From NCBI GenBank assembly GCA_022821805.1, contig JAJECX010000031.1, positions 62,001 to 126,000 of the forward strand: DNA of 64,000 bases. Reading direction: 5' to 3'. Source of the DNA: Anaerolineae bacterium (lineage in GTDB: Bacteria > Chloroflexota > Anaerolineae > Aggregatilineales > Phototrophicaceae). Under the pieces are notes generated by a model. That model was not told where the DNA came from. It searched no databases and saw nothing but the letters and a program-made list of their open reading frames with translations. The number at the start of each line of letters is the position of its first letter. Positions within the stretch are counted from its first letter, which is position 1. Below, piece by piece: positions 44,659-52,195 of the stretch. The position numbers and the translations under genes are program-made.

Positions 44659-44708
44659 GCGGGCGACTCACAGCCGCGCGTAGACACAGCGGGTCAGTCG
44701 CCCCTACA
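44659..44708. repeat. Intergenic palindrome, family A, interrupted by a 22-bp insert
   Basis: Flanks GGGCGACTCACAG and AGTCGCCCCTACAG. Without the insert it equals the intact copy at 53884 read in reverse, and matches 24732 except for one base. Confidence 0.85.
44674..44695. repeat. 22-bp insert, GCGTAGACAC core (copy 2)
   Basis: CCGC, GCGTAGACACA, GCGG, GTC. The arms pair 4 of 4. The insertion phase is unambiguous because no flanking base permits a shift. Confidence 0.8.
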
Positions 44709-44721
44709 GTTCCCTGAGTGT

Positions 44722-44770
44722 GAGGGCGACCCATGGGTCGCGTAGACACTCACAGTCTGCCGCCCCTACA
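44722..44770. repeat. Intergenic palindrome, family A, interrupted by a 22-bp insert
   Basis: GAGGGCGACCCATGGGTCG then insert then CGCCCCTACA. Removing 22 bp leaves GGGCGACCCATGGGTCGCCC, a perfect 20-bp palindrome. Confidence 0.8.
44739..44760. repeat. 22-bp insert, GCGTAGACAC core (copy 3, phase uncertain)
   Basis: Core at 44740-44749. The interval that restores a perfect palindrome is 44739-44760 (shiftable by up to two bases), whereas alignment with other copies would place it at 44736-44757 with tail GTC. Arms do not pair in either phase. Confidence 0.65.
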
Positions 44771-44829
44771 TCCTCTTCATGAATCTGTAAGGGTTAGCCG
44801 GTGGCTAACCCGTGTTGTCGTTAAATGTT

Positions 44830-45693
44830 TTAGCTTACGCTCACAGTGTCCTGCACCAACTCGCCATATTGATCGGGACGGCGGTTGAAATAGAAATGCC
44901 AGGTATCGCGGACCTCTTGAATCATACTTAGATCGAGATCGCGCACGATCAACTCTTCATCATAGGCGCTGCCCAAATTGCCGATGAACTGCCCCTTGGG
45001 ATCGCAAAAATAACTCTCGCCGTAGAAATCGTCATCGCCATGCTCTTCAATGCCGACGCGATTGATCGTGCCGACGTAGTAGGTGTTGAAGATGGCGTGC
45101 GATGTCTGCTCGATGCGCCAGAGATGCTGGCTTAAACCGCGCGATGTCGCCGACGGGATGAAGACCATCTCAGCGCCGTTCAGCCCTAGGGCGCGCGCCC
45201 CTTCCGGGAAGTGCCGGTCATGGCAAATGTAAACGCCCACCTTGCCAACGGCGGTCTCAAAGACGGGATAGCCGAGATTGCCCGGCCGGAAATAAAACTT
45301 TTCCCAAAAGCCGGGCAGGTGTGGGATATGTGTTTTCCGATACTTGCCCAGGTAGCTGCCATCGGCGTCGATCACAGCGGCCGTGTTGTAATAAACGCCG
45401 ACGCCATCGCGCTCGTACAGCGGCACGATAAGGACCATGTTGACTTCGGCCGCCAATTGGCGGAAGCGCCGCGTGGTCGGTCCCGCCGGGATTTCTTCGG
45501 TGAAGGCGAAGAACTGCGGGTCTTGCACCTGGCAAAAATAGGGACCGTAAAATAGTTCTTGATAGCACATGATCTGCGCGCCCTGGTCGGCGGCTTGGCG
45601 CGTGTAGTCGATATGCTTTTGAATCATGGATTCTTTGTCGCCGGTCCAAGTCGCTTGCAGCAGCGCGGCGCGCACGATTCGGCTATCGGTCAT
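44830..45693 (-). CDS. Beta-ureidopropionase/N-carbamoyl-amino acid amidohydrolase (nitrilase superfamily)
   Basis: 287-aa carbon-nitrogen hydrolase. The Glu-Lys-Cys triad is visible: Glu46 in CYQELFYG, Lys120 in KYRKTHIPH, Cys157 in VYICHDRHFPE. HIPHLPGFWEKFYFRPG and ATSRGLSQHLWRIEQ are typical of N-carbamoyl-beta-alanine and N-carbamoyl-D-amino acid hydrolases. It releases CO2 and ammonia from the carbamoyl acid formed by dihydropyrimidinase, giving beta-alanine or 3-aminoisobutyrate. AAAGGA precedes the ATG. It lies in the minus-strand pyrimidine catabolic run. Confidence 0.92.
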   Translation of the reverse strand: MTDSRIVRAALLQATWTGDKESMIQKHIDYTRQAADQGAQIMCYQELFYGPYFCQVQDPQFFAFTEEIPAGPTTRRFRQLAAEVNMVLIVPLYERDGVGVYYNTAAVIDADGSYLGKYRKTHIPHLPGFWEKFYFRPGNLGYPVFETAVGKVGVYICHDRHFPEGARALGLNGAEMVFIPSATSRGLSQHLWRIEQTSHAIFNTYYVGTINRVGIEEHGDDDFYGESYFCDPKGQFIGNLGSAYDEELIVRDLDLSMIQEVRDTWHFYFNRRPDQYGELVQDTVSVS

Positions 45694-45719
45694 GGTGATG
45701 TCCTTTCTGAAGGATACTC

Positions 45720-46058
45720 CTAGAGATATACCAGCAAGTTCTCCATCGATTCAGCTGTGCGGACGCGGTGCAAATCTCGCAACGCATTCACCAAAGCGCC
45801 AAGCTCGCTTCTCTTGTATCGAATGAAGGCAATGCCGCAGTGCGTCGGATGGGTCCTCGCCAAAACCTGGAAGTCCTTGTCCTGTGAACAGATTACACGT
45901 CCCTGCGTGGTGGCAAAACGCAGTTGCTCCAGATCTCCTGTGCCGCATCTCTTGGCCTTCTGGGTAGTCATGACATCAATACCTTGACTTGCTAGCTGAG
46001 TCGCAGCGGCTTCGGGCATGTTCTCGTCGAAGTAAAAGCGTATTTTCTGCTCAGACAA
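45720..46058 (-). CDS. DUF5615 PIN-like protein (putative toxin)
   Basis: 112 aa. RFYFDENMPEAAATQLASQGIDV at the N-terminus and VICSQDKDFQVLARTHPTHCGIAFIR in the middle carry the acidic residues (DEN, DKDF) of the PIN-like DUF5615 family. The start is TTG at 46058, overlapping the stop of the DUF433 gene by eight bases (TTGTCTGA). The DUF433-DUF5615 pair is commonly regarded as toxin-antitoxin-like. It is embedded in the pyrimidine catabolic run on the same strand. Confidence 0.87.
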   Translation of the reverse strand: MSEQKIRFYFDENMPEAAATQLASQGIDVMTTQKAKRCGTGDLEQLRFATTQGRVICSQDKDFQVLARTHPTHCGIAFIRYKRSELGALVNALRDLHRVRTAESMENLLVYL

Positions 46059-46659
46059 GCCGCTCTTGCTCCAGCCTGCCGGCTCTTGCAGCGAGGTCCG
46101 CGTCTATTTCAGCCTGATGCAAATAGTAATACGCCATTGCAGCATGAACTTGCGCCAAGCCTATCTTAAAGTGGGCGGCGGTCTCCTCATCATTGATTGC
46201 GCCTTGCAACTGGTGCAAGACGATATCCGCTACACATCTGTCGCTGCCGAGGAGGCAAGGGCGCCCGCCTTGAATCTTGGAATCGCGGTAGATTAAGTTG
46301 ATGCTTTCAGTCCGGGGCGGCGCGTCTTTTGGCAAACCGTTTGCTGGAACTGCAAGGCTTACGTACCAGTCCTCCGCCGCTATTTCGCCCAAGGTATCCA
46401 GTTTCTCACTGAATATTCTGTCCTCTTCAAATTCGGAGTCGACTTCGGCCTGATGCAAGTAGTAGTAGGCGAGGGCGGAATGGACTTGCAGCAAGCTGAG
46501 ACCATAAGTTTCGGCGATCTCTTGCGGGCCGCGCTTGTAAATACCGAGACGCCATTGGGCTACGTATTTCACCTTCAGCGATCTGCCAATTAGGCAAGGG
46601 CGGCCCGAGCGCCTCTTGCGATCGCGCCAAACGACGTCAATGCTTTCGATTGTCTTCAT
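46051..46659 (-). CDS. Double DUF433 protein (putative antitoxin)
   Basis: 202 aa containing two DUF433 winged-helix units: about 10-75 (SGRPCLIGRSLKVKYVAQWR, ending in SLLQVHSALAYYYLHQAEVD) and about 120-190 (GGRPCLLGSDRCVADIVLHQ, ending in GLAQVHAAMAYYYLHQAEID). Most DUF433 antitoxins have one unit, so this arose by internal duplication. GAGGAAAAG precedes the ATG. It is the upstream partner of the DUF5615 gene, with an 8-bp overlap, and probably binds its own promoter. Confidence 0.87.
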   Translation of the reverse strand: MKTIESIDVVWRDRKRRSGRPCLIGRSLKVKYVAQWRLGIYKRGPQEIAETYGLSLLQVHSALAYYYLHQAEVDSEFEEDRIFSEKLDTLGEIAAEDWYVSLAVPANGLPKDAPPRTESINLIYRDSKIQGGRPCLLGSDRCVADIVLHQLQGAINDEETAAHFKIGLAQVHAAMAYYYLHQAEIDADLAARAGRLEQERLV

Positions 46660-46673
46660 GACTCTTTTCCTCA

Positions 46674-46702
46674 GCGGGCGACCTACTAGGTCGCCCCTAC
46701 AA
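46674..46702. repeat. Intergenic palindrome, family A
   Basis: GGGCGACCTA-C-TAGGTCGCCC (46676-46696), perfect 10-bp arms, followed by CTACA. It lies between the DUF433 gene and the 116-aa gene. Confidence 0.85.
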
Positions 46703-46725
46703 TCCTGAAATGAGCGGACGGCGGT

Positions 46726-47076
46726 CTAACCCCCATGCTCCTTGCCACAGCGCTCAAGCGCCCGCTGCGCCGCGCGCACGTTGATCTTCGGCGCCGCGTC
46801 ACGATAGAATCGCGCCGCAATCCGAGCGGCCGCCGCTTGACCATCCGGCGAGCCATCGCTCAGGTCGAGCGCGTAGTCGTCCGCATCCAAACCAGCGATC
46901 GGCTCGAGCGTAATCTCCACAACGTTCTCGCGCCGGACGCGTTCCAGCTTCTTCCGCCGTTTGTCAGCCGCCTTCGCCATCGCCGAATCGCCGATGCCGC
47001 CATAGTAGGCGCTCAACTGCGCTTCCAACTCAATGGCGAAGGTGAAGACGGCGCCGAATGTATTCAGTGAGGCCAT
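46726..47076 (-). CDS. Hypothetical 116-aa protein coupled to the semialdehyde dehydrogenase
   Basis: Not recognised. The N-terminal FGAVFTFAIELEAQLSAYYGG resembles a rubrerythrin-type helix (Glu and Tyr spacing), followed by a basic segment (KAADKRRKKLERVRRENV) and an acidic loop (GLDADDYALDLSDG). No signal peptide or membrane helix. It starts three bases after the stop of the semialdehyde dehydrogenase gene, so they are certainly cotranscribed. A half-ferritin-like accessory protein is one guess, not supported by metal ligands I can identify. Confidence 0.65.
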   Translation of the reverse strand: MASLNTFGAVFTFAIELEAQLSAYYGGIGDSAMAKAADKRRKKLERVRRENVVEITLEPIAGLDADDYALDLSDGSPDGQAAAARIAARFYRDAAPKINVRAAQRALERCGKEHGG

Positions 47077-47079
47077 GCC

Positions 47080-48531
47080 TTAGACCCACCGTTCGATCAC
47101 GATTTTGCGCTCGGTATAGAATTCGATCGAATCCATCCCCTGCCCGTGCAGATCGCCGAAGAACGAATCTTTCTGCCCGCCGAAGGGGAAGGAAGCCGAT
47201 GGCGCCGCCACACCGATATTGACGCCGATATTGCCGGCGTTGACGCTGTACTTGAATTCGCGCGCATGCTTGCCATTGCTGGTGAAGATGCTGGCGGCAT
47301 TGCCGTAACGGCTCTGATTAATGATGTCGACCGCTTCATCGAAATCATCCGCTTTCATCAATGAGAGGACCGGTCCGAAGACTTCTTCGGTTGCCATGAC
47401 TGTATTAGGCTGCACATCGGCGATCAGCGTCGGGCCGACCCAGGATCCCTTTTCGTAACCGCTGACGTTGAAGTCGCGTCCATCAACGACTACTTCGGCG
47501 CCTTCGCCTTCGCTCTGCCCGATCATGGATTCAATGCGACCGACCGCCGCGTCGCTGATGACCGTGCCCATCTGCGTAGTCTCGTCCAAGCCGTAGCCAA
47601 CCTTGAGCGCCGCCACCTGCGCCGCCAGCTCGTCCTTGAGCTGCTCGTAAGCATCGCCGACGCCGACAGCCACTGCCGCCGCCAAACAACGCTGGCCCGC
47701 GCAGCCATAAGCCGCGCCCAAGATATTCTTTACGCTGGCTTCGATATCGGCATCGGGCATGACGGCGATGTAATTCTTGGCGCCGCCTTGCGCTTGCACC
47801 CGCTTGCCGTTGCGCGTGCAGGTTTCGTAGATAATCTGCGCCACCGCGCTCGAGCCGACGAATGATACGCCGGTGACATCGGGATGCTCCATCAAAGCCG
47901 TCGCCGAGGGCACACCGCCATTCACCAGGCTGACCACCCCTTCCGGCAGGTCAAGTTCATCGAGCATTTCGAAGAGAAATTCGGTTGCGAGCGGCGTCTG
48001 CGGCGATGGTTTCAGGATGAAGGTATTGCCGCAGGTGATAGCGGTCGGCAAGAACCAGAGCGGCACCATGAAGGGGAAGTTGAAGGGCGTGATGGCGGCG
48101 AAAACGCCGGCCGGCTGCCGCACGGTCGTCTCGTCAATGCCGGAGCTGATATCTTCCAGCCCATCGCTGCGCATGAGCACCGGGACGCTCATGGCGAAGT
48201 CGATGCTTTCGATGCCGCGGCGCACCTCGCCCCGCGCTTCATCCATCGTCTTGCCGTGCTCGCGCACGACAATCTGCGAGACCTTTTCGAAATTGTCTTC
48301 CACCATCACTTTGAAATGGTGCATGTATTGCGCGCGCACCAAAACCGGTGTGCTTCGCCATTCATCAAAGGCGGCTTTCGCCGACCTCACCGCTACATCG
48401 ACATCTTCGGCAGTGGAATCGGGACAATTCGCCAGCAACTCACAGGTCGCCGGGTCATGGACCGGGAAGAAGTCGGTCGCGCCCGATTCGACCCATTCAC
48501 CATCCACATAATTCTTGACTGCTCGGCTCAT
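47080..48531 (-). CDS. mmsA: CoA-acylating methylmalonate/malonate-semialdehyde dehydrogenase
   Basis: 483-aa aldehyde dehydrogenase superfamily member. PFNFPFMVPLWFLPTAI and GGVPSATALMEHPDVTGVSFVGSS are the MmsA-type nucleotide site. The catalytic cysteine is Cys282 in GCAGQRC. The usual general-base Glu motif is replaced by QGGAKN, as in CoA-dependent enzymes. It converts methylmalonate or malonate semialdehyde to propionyl- or acetyl-CoA with CO2 release, the last step after the beta-amino acid aminotransferase. AAGGAG precedes the ATG. Divergent from the aminotransferase gene across a 377-bp spacer. Confidence 0.92.
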   Translation of the reverse strand: MSRAVKNYVDGEWVESGATDFFPVHDPATCELLANCPDSTAEDVDVAVRSAKAAFDEWRSTPVLVRAQYMHHFKVMVEDNFEKVSQIVVREHGKTMDEARGEVRRGIESIDFAMSVPVLMRSDGLEDISSGIDETTVRQPAGVFAAITPFNFPFMVPLWFLPTAITCGNTFILKPSPQTPLATEFLFEMLDELDLPEGVVSLVNGGVPSATALMEHPDVTGVSFVGSSAVAQIIYETCTRNGKRVQAQGGAKNYIAVMPDADIEASVKNILGAAYGCAGQRCLAAAVAVGVGDAYEQLKDELAAQVAALKVGYGLDETTQMGTVISDAAVGRIESMIGQSEGEGAEVVVDGRDFNVSGYEKGSWVGPTLIADVQPNTVMATEEVFGPVLSLMKADDFDEAVDIINQSRYGNAASIFTSNGKHAREFKYSVNAGNIGVNIGVAAPSASFPFGGQKDSFFGDLHGQGMDSIEFYTERKIVIERWV

Positions 48532-48613
48532 CGCGCTCTCCTTAACTCAAGCTAACGGTCCTTGCCTGTATCATACTCGAACCATCAGCACTTTTTGGAT
48601 ACCCTGTGCCGCT

Positions 48614-48647
48614 ATTGTACAATCTGCGGGGAGAACCATTGTACAAC
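48614..48647. promoter_or_regulatory. Two TTGTACAA palindromes, candidate operator
   Basis: ATTGTACAAT (48614-48623) and ATTGTACAAC (48638-48647), 24 bp apart centre to centre, about 80-115 bp upstream of the mmsA start in the divergent spacer. Paired palindromes suggest a dimeric repressor; no such regulator is encoded in the window. Confidence 0.45.
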
Positions 48648-48800
48648 ATCGTCAGGTACGCCGCGCTTGTACGGTTGCCGCGCTCGCTGCACCCGCCGCA
48701 TTGTGTATGATTGGCGTCCAGCATCCTCGGTATTTTGCAACTGACGCGACCCAAAGATCGGCAAGTTATCGTACATAGTGTAGTAATTTACATCTCTATA

Positions 48801-48829
48801 TTGGACACTATGTTGGAATATGTTAAACT
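48801..48829 (+). promoter_or_regulatory. Predicted sigma-70-type promoter of the aminotransferase gene
   Basis: -35 TTGGAC (48801-48806), 17-bp spacer, -10 TAAACT (48824-48829). The region is much more AT-rich than its surroundings. The ATG is 80 bp downstream. Apart from this promoter and the palindromes I see nothing else in the 377-bp spacer. Confidence 0.55.
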
Positions 48830-48908
48830 ATACGACATACGGTTGCGAGATTGCAATAGCAAAGTCGAAGGCTCAATTGGTGGATCGGCGCGGAACAGGA
48901 GAACATGA

Positions 48909-50198
48909 ATGACATCCTCTGCTGAAATCATGGAACGCTATCGCCAGGTGATGTTTCCGGCCGCCGCGCCCTACCACGGCGATAATCCGCTAATCGCCGA
49001 CCGCGCCAAAGATCAGTACATCTGGGACGTGGACGGCAAGCGATATCTCGACTTCTTCGGCGGCATCCTGACCGTTTCCGTCGGTCACTGCAACGACGAA
49101 ATCACCGAGCGTACCATGGCGCAGCTAAAAAGGCTGCAGCATACTTCGACGATCTACGTCAACGAGAGCATGGTGCGGCTCGCGGAAAAAGTAGCTCAGC
49201 TAACGCCGGGCGCCCTGCAAAAGTGTTACTTCACCAATAGCGGCACCGAAGCCAACGAGACGGCGGCGCTGGCGGCGCGCATGTACACGGGCAATCCGGT
49301 CATCATCACGCTGCGCCACGCTTATTCGGGCCGCTCCATGTTGGCGATGAGCCTCTCCGCGCAGCAGCCTTGGCGCCTGGGCGGCGTAGTCGATCCTTAC
49401 GTCAAGCATGTGCGCAATCCCTACACCTTCCGCGCGCCCGCTGGCTTGACCCAGGAGCAGGTGGTTGATCTCTGCGTGCAAGACCTGGAAGAGACCATCG
49501 CGACCAGCACCGAAGGGCGTATCGCCGCCTTCATGGCTGAGCCGATTCAAGGCGCCGGCGGCTTCATTGTGCCGCCCGAAGATTACTTCCGCCGCATCCT
49601 GCCGATCGTGCGCGACGCGGGTGGCATCTTCATCGCCGACGAAGTGCAGACAGGCTGGGGACGAACCGGCGAAAAATGGTTCGGCATTGAGCATTGGGGC
49701 GTCGAGCCCGATATCATGACCTTCGCCAAAGGCATGGGCAACGGCAGCCCCATCGGCTGTACCATCGCGACGTCGGAAATCGCCGATGCGCTCGCCGGAC
49801 TGACCTTTTCCACTTTCGGCGGCAATCCGGTGACGATGGCGACGACGCTGGCGACCATCGAATATATGGAAGCGCACGATACGCCGAGCAATTGCGCCGA
49901 ACAGGGCGAAAGAATGGCGGGCAAGCTGAACGAGTTTGCCGCCGAATTTCCCATCATCGGCGAGGCGCGCGGCCTGGGTTTGATGCAGGCGATTGAGATT
50001 GTGCGGCCGGGCGGCATTGAGCCGGACCCATCCCGTACCATTGCCTTCGTCGACGCCTGCAAAGGCAAGGGCTTGTTGCTGGGGAAGGGCGGCCTCTACG
50101 GCAATGTTGTGCGCATCGCGCCCCATCTAAATGTATCAGCGGAGGATATGGATACCGCAATGGATATCGTCGCCAGCGCTCTGGCCGAAGTGTCATAA
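48909..50198 (+). CDS. Class III aminotransferase, probable beta-alanine/3-aminoisobutyrate:pyruvate type
   Basis: 429-aa PLP enzyme. [58 protein letters not shown] and the Schiff-base Lys274 in TFAKGMGNGSP are the class III landmarks, closest by eye to AGXT2-like alanine-glyoxylate or (R)-3-amino-2-methylpropionate-pyruvate aminotransferases. AGGAG (48897-48901) lies 7 bp before the ATG; a second ATG at 48905 is out of frame. It faces mmsA and is followed by an importer, fitting transamination of the product of beta-ureidopropionase. Confidence 0.9.
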   Translation: MTSSAEIMERYRQVMFPAAAPYHGDNPLIADRAKDQYIWDVDGKRYLDFFGGILTVSVGHCNDEITERTMAQLKRLQHTSTIYVNESMVRLAEKVAQLTPGALQKCYFTNSGTEANETAALAARMYTGNPVIITLRHAYSGRSMLAMSLSAQQPWRLGGVVDPYVKHVRNPYTFRAPAGLTQEQVVDLCVQDLEETIATSTEGRIAAFMAEPIQGAGGFIVPPEDYFRRILPIVRDAGGIFIADEVQTGWGRTGEKWFGIEHWGVEPDIMTFAKGMGNGSPIGCTIATSEIADALAGLTFSTFGGNPVTMATTLATIEYMEAHDTPSNCAEQGERMAGKLNEFAAEFPIIGEARGLGLMQAIEIVRPGGIEPDPSRTIAFVDACKGKGLLLGKGGLYGNVVRIAPHLNVSAEDMDTAMDIVASALAEVS

Positions 50199-50214
50199 CC
50201 CAAACTGGGTCAAA

Positions 50215-50242
50215 TGTAGGGGCGTTTCTTGGGTCGCCCGCC
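50215..50242. repeat. Intergenic palindrome, family A
   Basis: TGTAGGGGCGTTTC...GGGTCGCCCGC, between the aminotransferase stop and the permease start; one arm is diverged. Confidence 0.7.
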
Positions 50243-50282
50243 TTGAAACTAAGTCATACCGTATATTACGACTCATATTTTA

Positions 50283-52034
50283 ATGACCGATATCACCGTA
50301 GAACCGCCAAATACGCACTCCCGCTTCCAACCTTTGCGTTTACCTTTTCTGCTCGCCTTGACGCTGCTGGCGCTGGCGATGGTCCTGAGCTTGTTGAGCA
50401 ATCTTGGCGGCTTGGCGCTCAATGATGAGGTCTTGCTCGAATCCACCCTGGGCCGACTGGCGACTTGGATGGCGCATCAAACGGGAAACGATCCCGAGGA
50501 GATTCTTTCTCCCTGGGCTAAATACGCGGAAAACTGGGCGAACGAATTGGGCGCGGCGGAACTTGATCCCGATATCCTCTACACCGCCATGCGCAATTTG
50601 CGCATCGCATACTACGGATTGATTGTGCTGTTGCTGGTCTATACCCTTATGGCGATTGTCGTGCGGCCCCGACGCGCGCCCTCGCTCTTGTTTGTCATTC
50701 TGCTATTGCTCAATTTGCTCTTGTTTTTGATTCCGTCGCTCGAAGGCAGCAATGCATTGACGCCGCTCGTCTTTGCCATCTTGGCGGTGCTGGCCGCGAC
50801 TGTGCTTTCGCCTGGCAATATCAACCGTGTGGTCGGCTTCTTCCTGGCGCTTTCTTTCCTCTTGGTCGGCTGGGAAGCCAGCAAAGCCATTGCCGATTCG
50901 CTGTCGTACAAAATCTTGCTGCCACAAAAGGCGTGGACTTATCAAACCGAAGAGACGATGGAAACTGCGCTGGCGGCGCTATCTGCTGGGACGGTGGATT
51001 ATGTCATTGCCGATCGCAAGGATCTCGATGACTTGATGCCGCCGCATCCGCCCAAAGGCGATGATACGGCAGCGCTGCCTTATCAAGATCTGCGCTATCT
51101 GGCGAATCTGGATCGAAGCCAGGGCCTAGCCATACTGCCGATCGCGCCGGCTTTTCCCGGGCGATTGAGCATCGCAGTCCGCGCCGACGCCGCCACTAAT
51201 GTGGCCTCCGTGCGCGATGTCTTCGGCGGAGAAATCGCGACCATCGCCGGCGATTTCGCCGATGAACGCTTCCTCAGTCAGCCGCGGAGCCTGGTGCTGC
51301 TTGATCTAAAGATCCTCAACGACTTGAATCTGCCGCATTTGCAGATGATCGCCGAAGCTTTCCTGCAGCCGGCGCGCCGCAATGGAGAATTGCTGCTCTT
51401 GCGCATCCTTACCGATGCCGGCATCTACACCTTCAGCGAGGCAATCTTCGGTTTTGTATTTGGCGCTGTTCTTGGTTTCATCCTGGGTTCGGTATTCGCC
51501 CACTCGCCGTTGATGGAGCGCGGATTGCTGCCTTATGTTGTAGCATCGCAAACGGTGCCAATCCTGGCGATAGCGCCGATGGTGGTCATTTGGCTCGGCG
51601 CCGGTCAGCTCTCGGTCGCGGTCATTGCCGCCTATCTGACCTTCTTCCCGGTGACGATCAATACCCTGCGCGGCTTGCAATCGCCGGCGGCTGAGCAAGT
51701 GGAATTGCTGCGATCCTACGCGGCGAGCCGCTGGACGATCATGTGGAAGCTGCGCCTGCCGGCGGCGCTGCCTTATATCTTTACCGCGCTGAAAGTGTCG
51801 GCGACGGCGAGCGTCGTTGGCGCGATCATCGGCGAGCTGCCCTCAGGCATCGGCGACGGGCTGGGGCGGGCGATCCTGGACTTCAGCTCGGATTACAGTA
51901 TGGTGTCGACGCCGAAACTCTGGGCTTCAATCGTGATGGCGGCGACCGTCGGCATTCTCTTTTTCGTCGCGGTCAACCTGGCTGAGCGCTGGGCGCTGCG
52001 CCGTTATGTCCGTACTTTGGACGGGAGTGCATAA
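50283..52034 (+). CDS. ABC transporter permease with N-terminal membrane and binding-protein-like extension
   Basis: 583 aa, roughly twice the normal SsuC/TauC permease length. N-terminal part: about five hydrophobic segments within residues 15-205. Middle (about 215-370): a soluble region with TMETALAALSAGTVDYVIAD and RLSIAVRADAATNVASVRDV, resembling a fragment of a substrate-binding protein. C-terminal part (about 380-575): a standard BPD_transp_1 domain with EAA loop AEQVELLRSYAASRWTIMWKLRLP. No clear Shine-Dalgarno is seen. It is followed by an ATPase and a second permease, so it is one half of a heteromeric membrane channel. Confidence 0.87.
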   Translation: MTDITVEPPNTHSRFQPLRLPFLLALTLLALAMVLSLLSNLGGLALNDEVLLESTLGRLATWMAHQTGNDPEEILSPWAKYAENWANELGAAELDPDILYTAMRNLRIAYYGLIVLLLVYTLMAIVVRPRRAPSLLFVILLLLNLLLFLIPSLEGSNALTPLVFAILAVLAATVLSPGNINRVVGFFLALSFLLVGWEASKAIADSLSYKILLPQKAWTYQTEETMETALAALSAGTVDYVIADRKDLDDLMPPHPPKGDDTAALPYQDLRYLANLDRSQGLAILPIAPAFPGRLSIAVRADAATNVASVRDVFGGEIATIAGDFADERFLSQPRSLVLLDLKILNDLNLPHLQMIAEAFLQPARRNGELLLLRILTDAGIYTFSEAIFGFVFGAVLGFILGSVFAHSPLMERGLLPYVVASQTVPILAIAPMVVIWLGAGQLSVAVIAAYLTFFPVTINTLRGLQSPAAEQVELLRSYAASRWTIMWKLRLPAALPYIFTALKVSATASVVGAIIGELPSGIGDGLGRAILDFSSDYSMVSTPKLWASIVMAATVGILFFVAVNLAERWALRRYVRTLDGSA

Positions 52035-52055
52035 ACTGTGATTCTCGCCTATTTT

Positions 52056-52192
52056 GCCCCCACCCCAAACCCTTCCCGCCATCTCTATGGCAGGCATCCT
52101 AAAATGAGGGAGGGGCTTAAGCAACTTATTAGCGGGCAGCATGCTCCCCTTCCCTCCCTGTGGGGGAAGGGGCTGGGGGATGGGGGACGCTT
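52056..52192. repeat. Intergenic GC-rich spacer repeat, family B (copy 1)
   Basis: CCCCCACCCCAAACCC..., CGCCATCTCTATGGC, AAAATGAGGGAGGGG, then CTCCCCTTCCCTCCCTGTGG and GGAAGGGGCTGGGGGATGGG. It occupies the whole gap between permease and ATPase genes, and is uninterrupted. Confidence 0.75.
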
Positions 52193-52195
52193 CTC

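Noticed and set aside
48711-48908. 65-codon open frame before the aminotransferase
   Set aside because: It overlaps the predicted promoter and AT-rich leader and has no Shine-Dalgarno site.
52160-52195. Upstream start for the ATP-binding protein
   Set aside because: Those codons are read from the family B spacer repeat, and conservation begins at the ATG at 52196.
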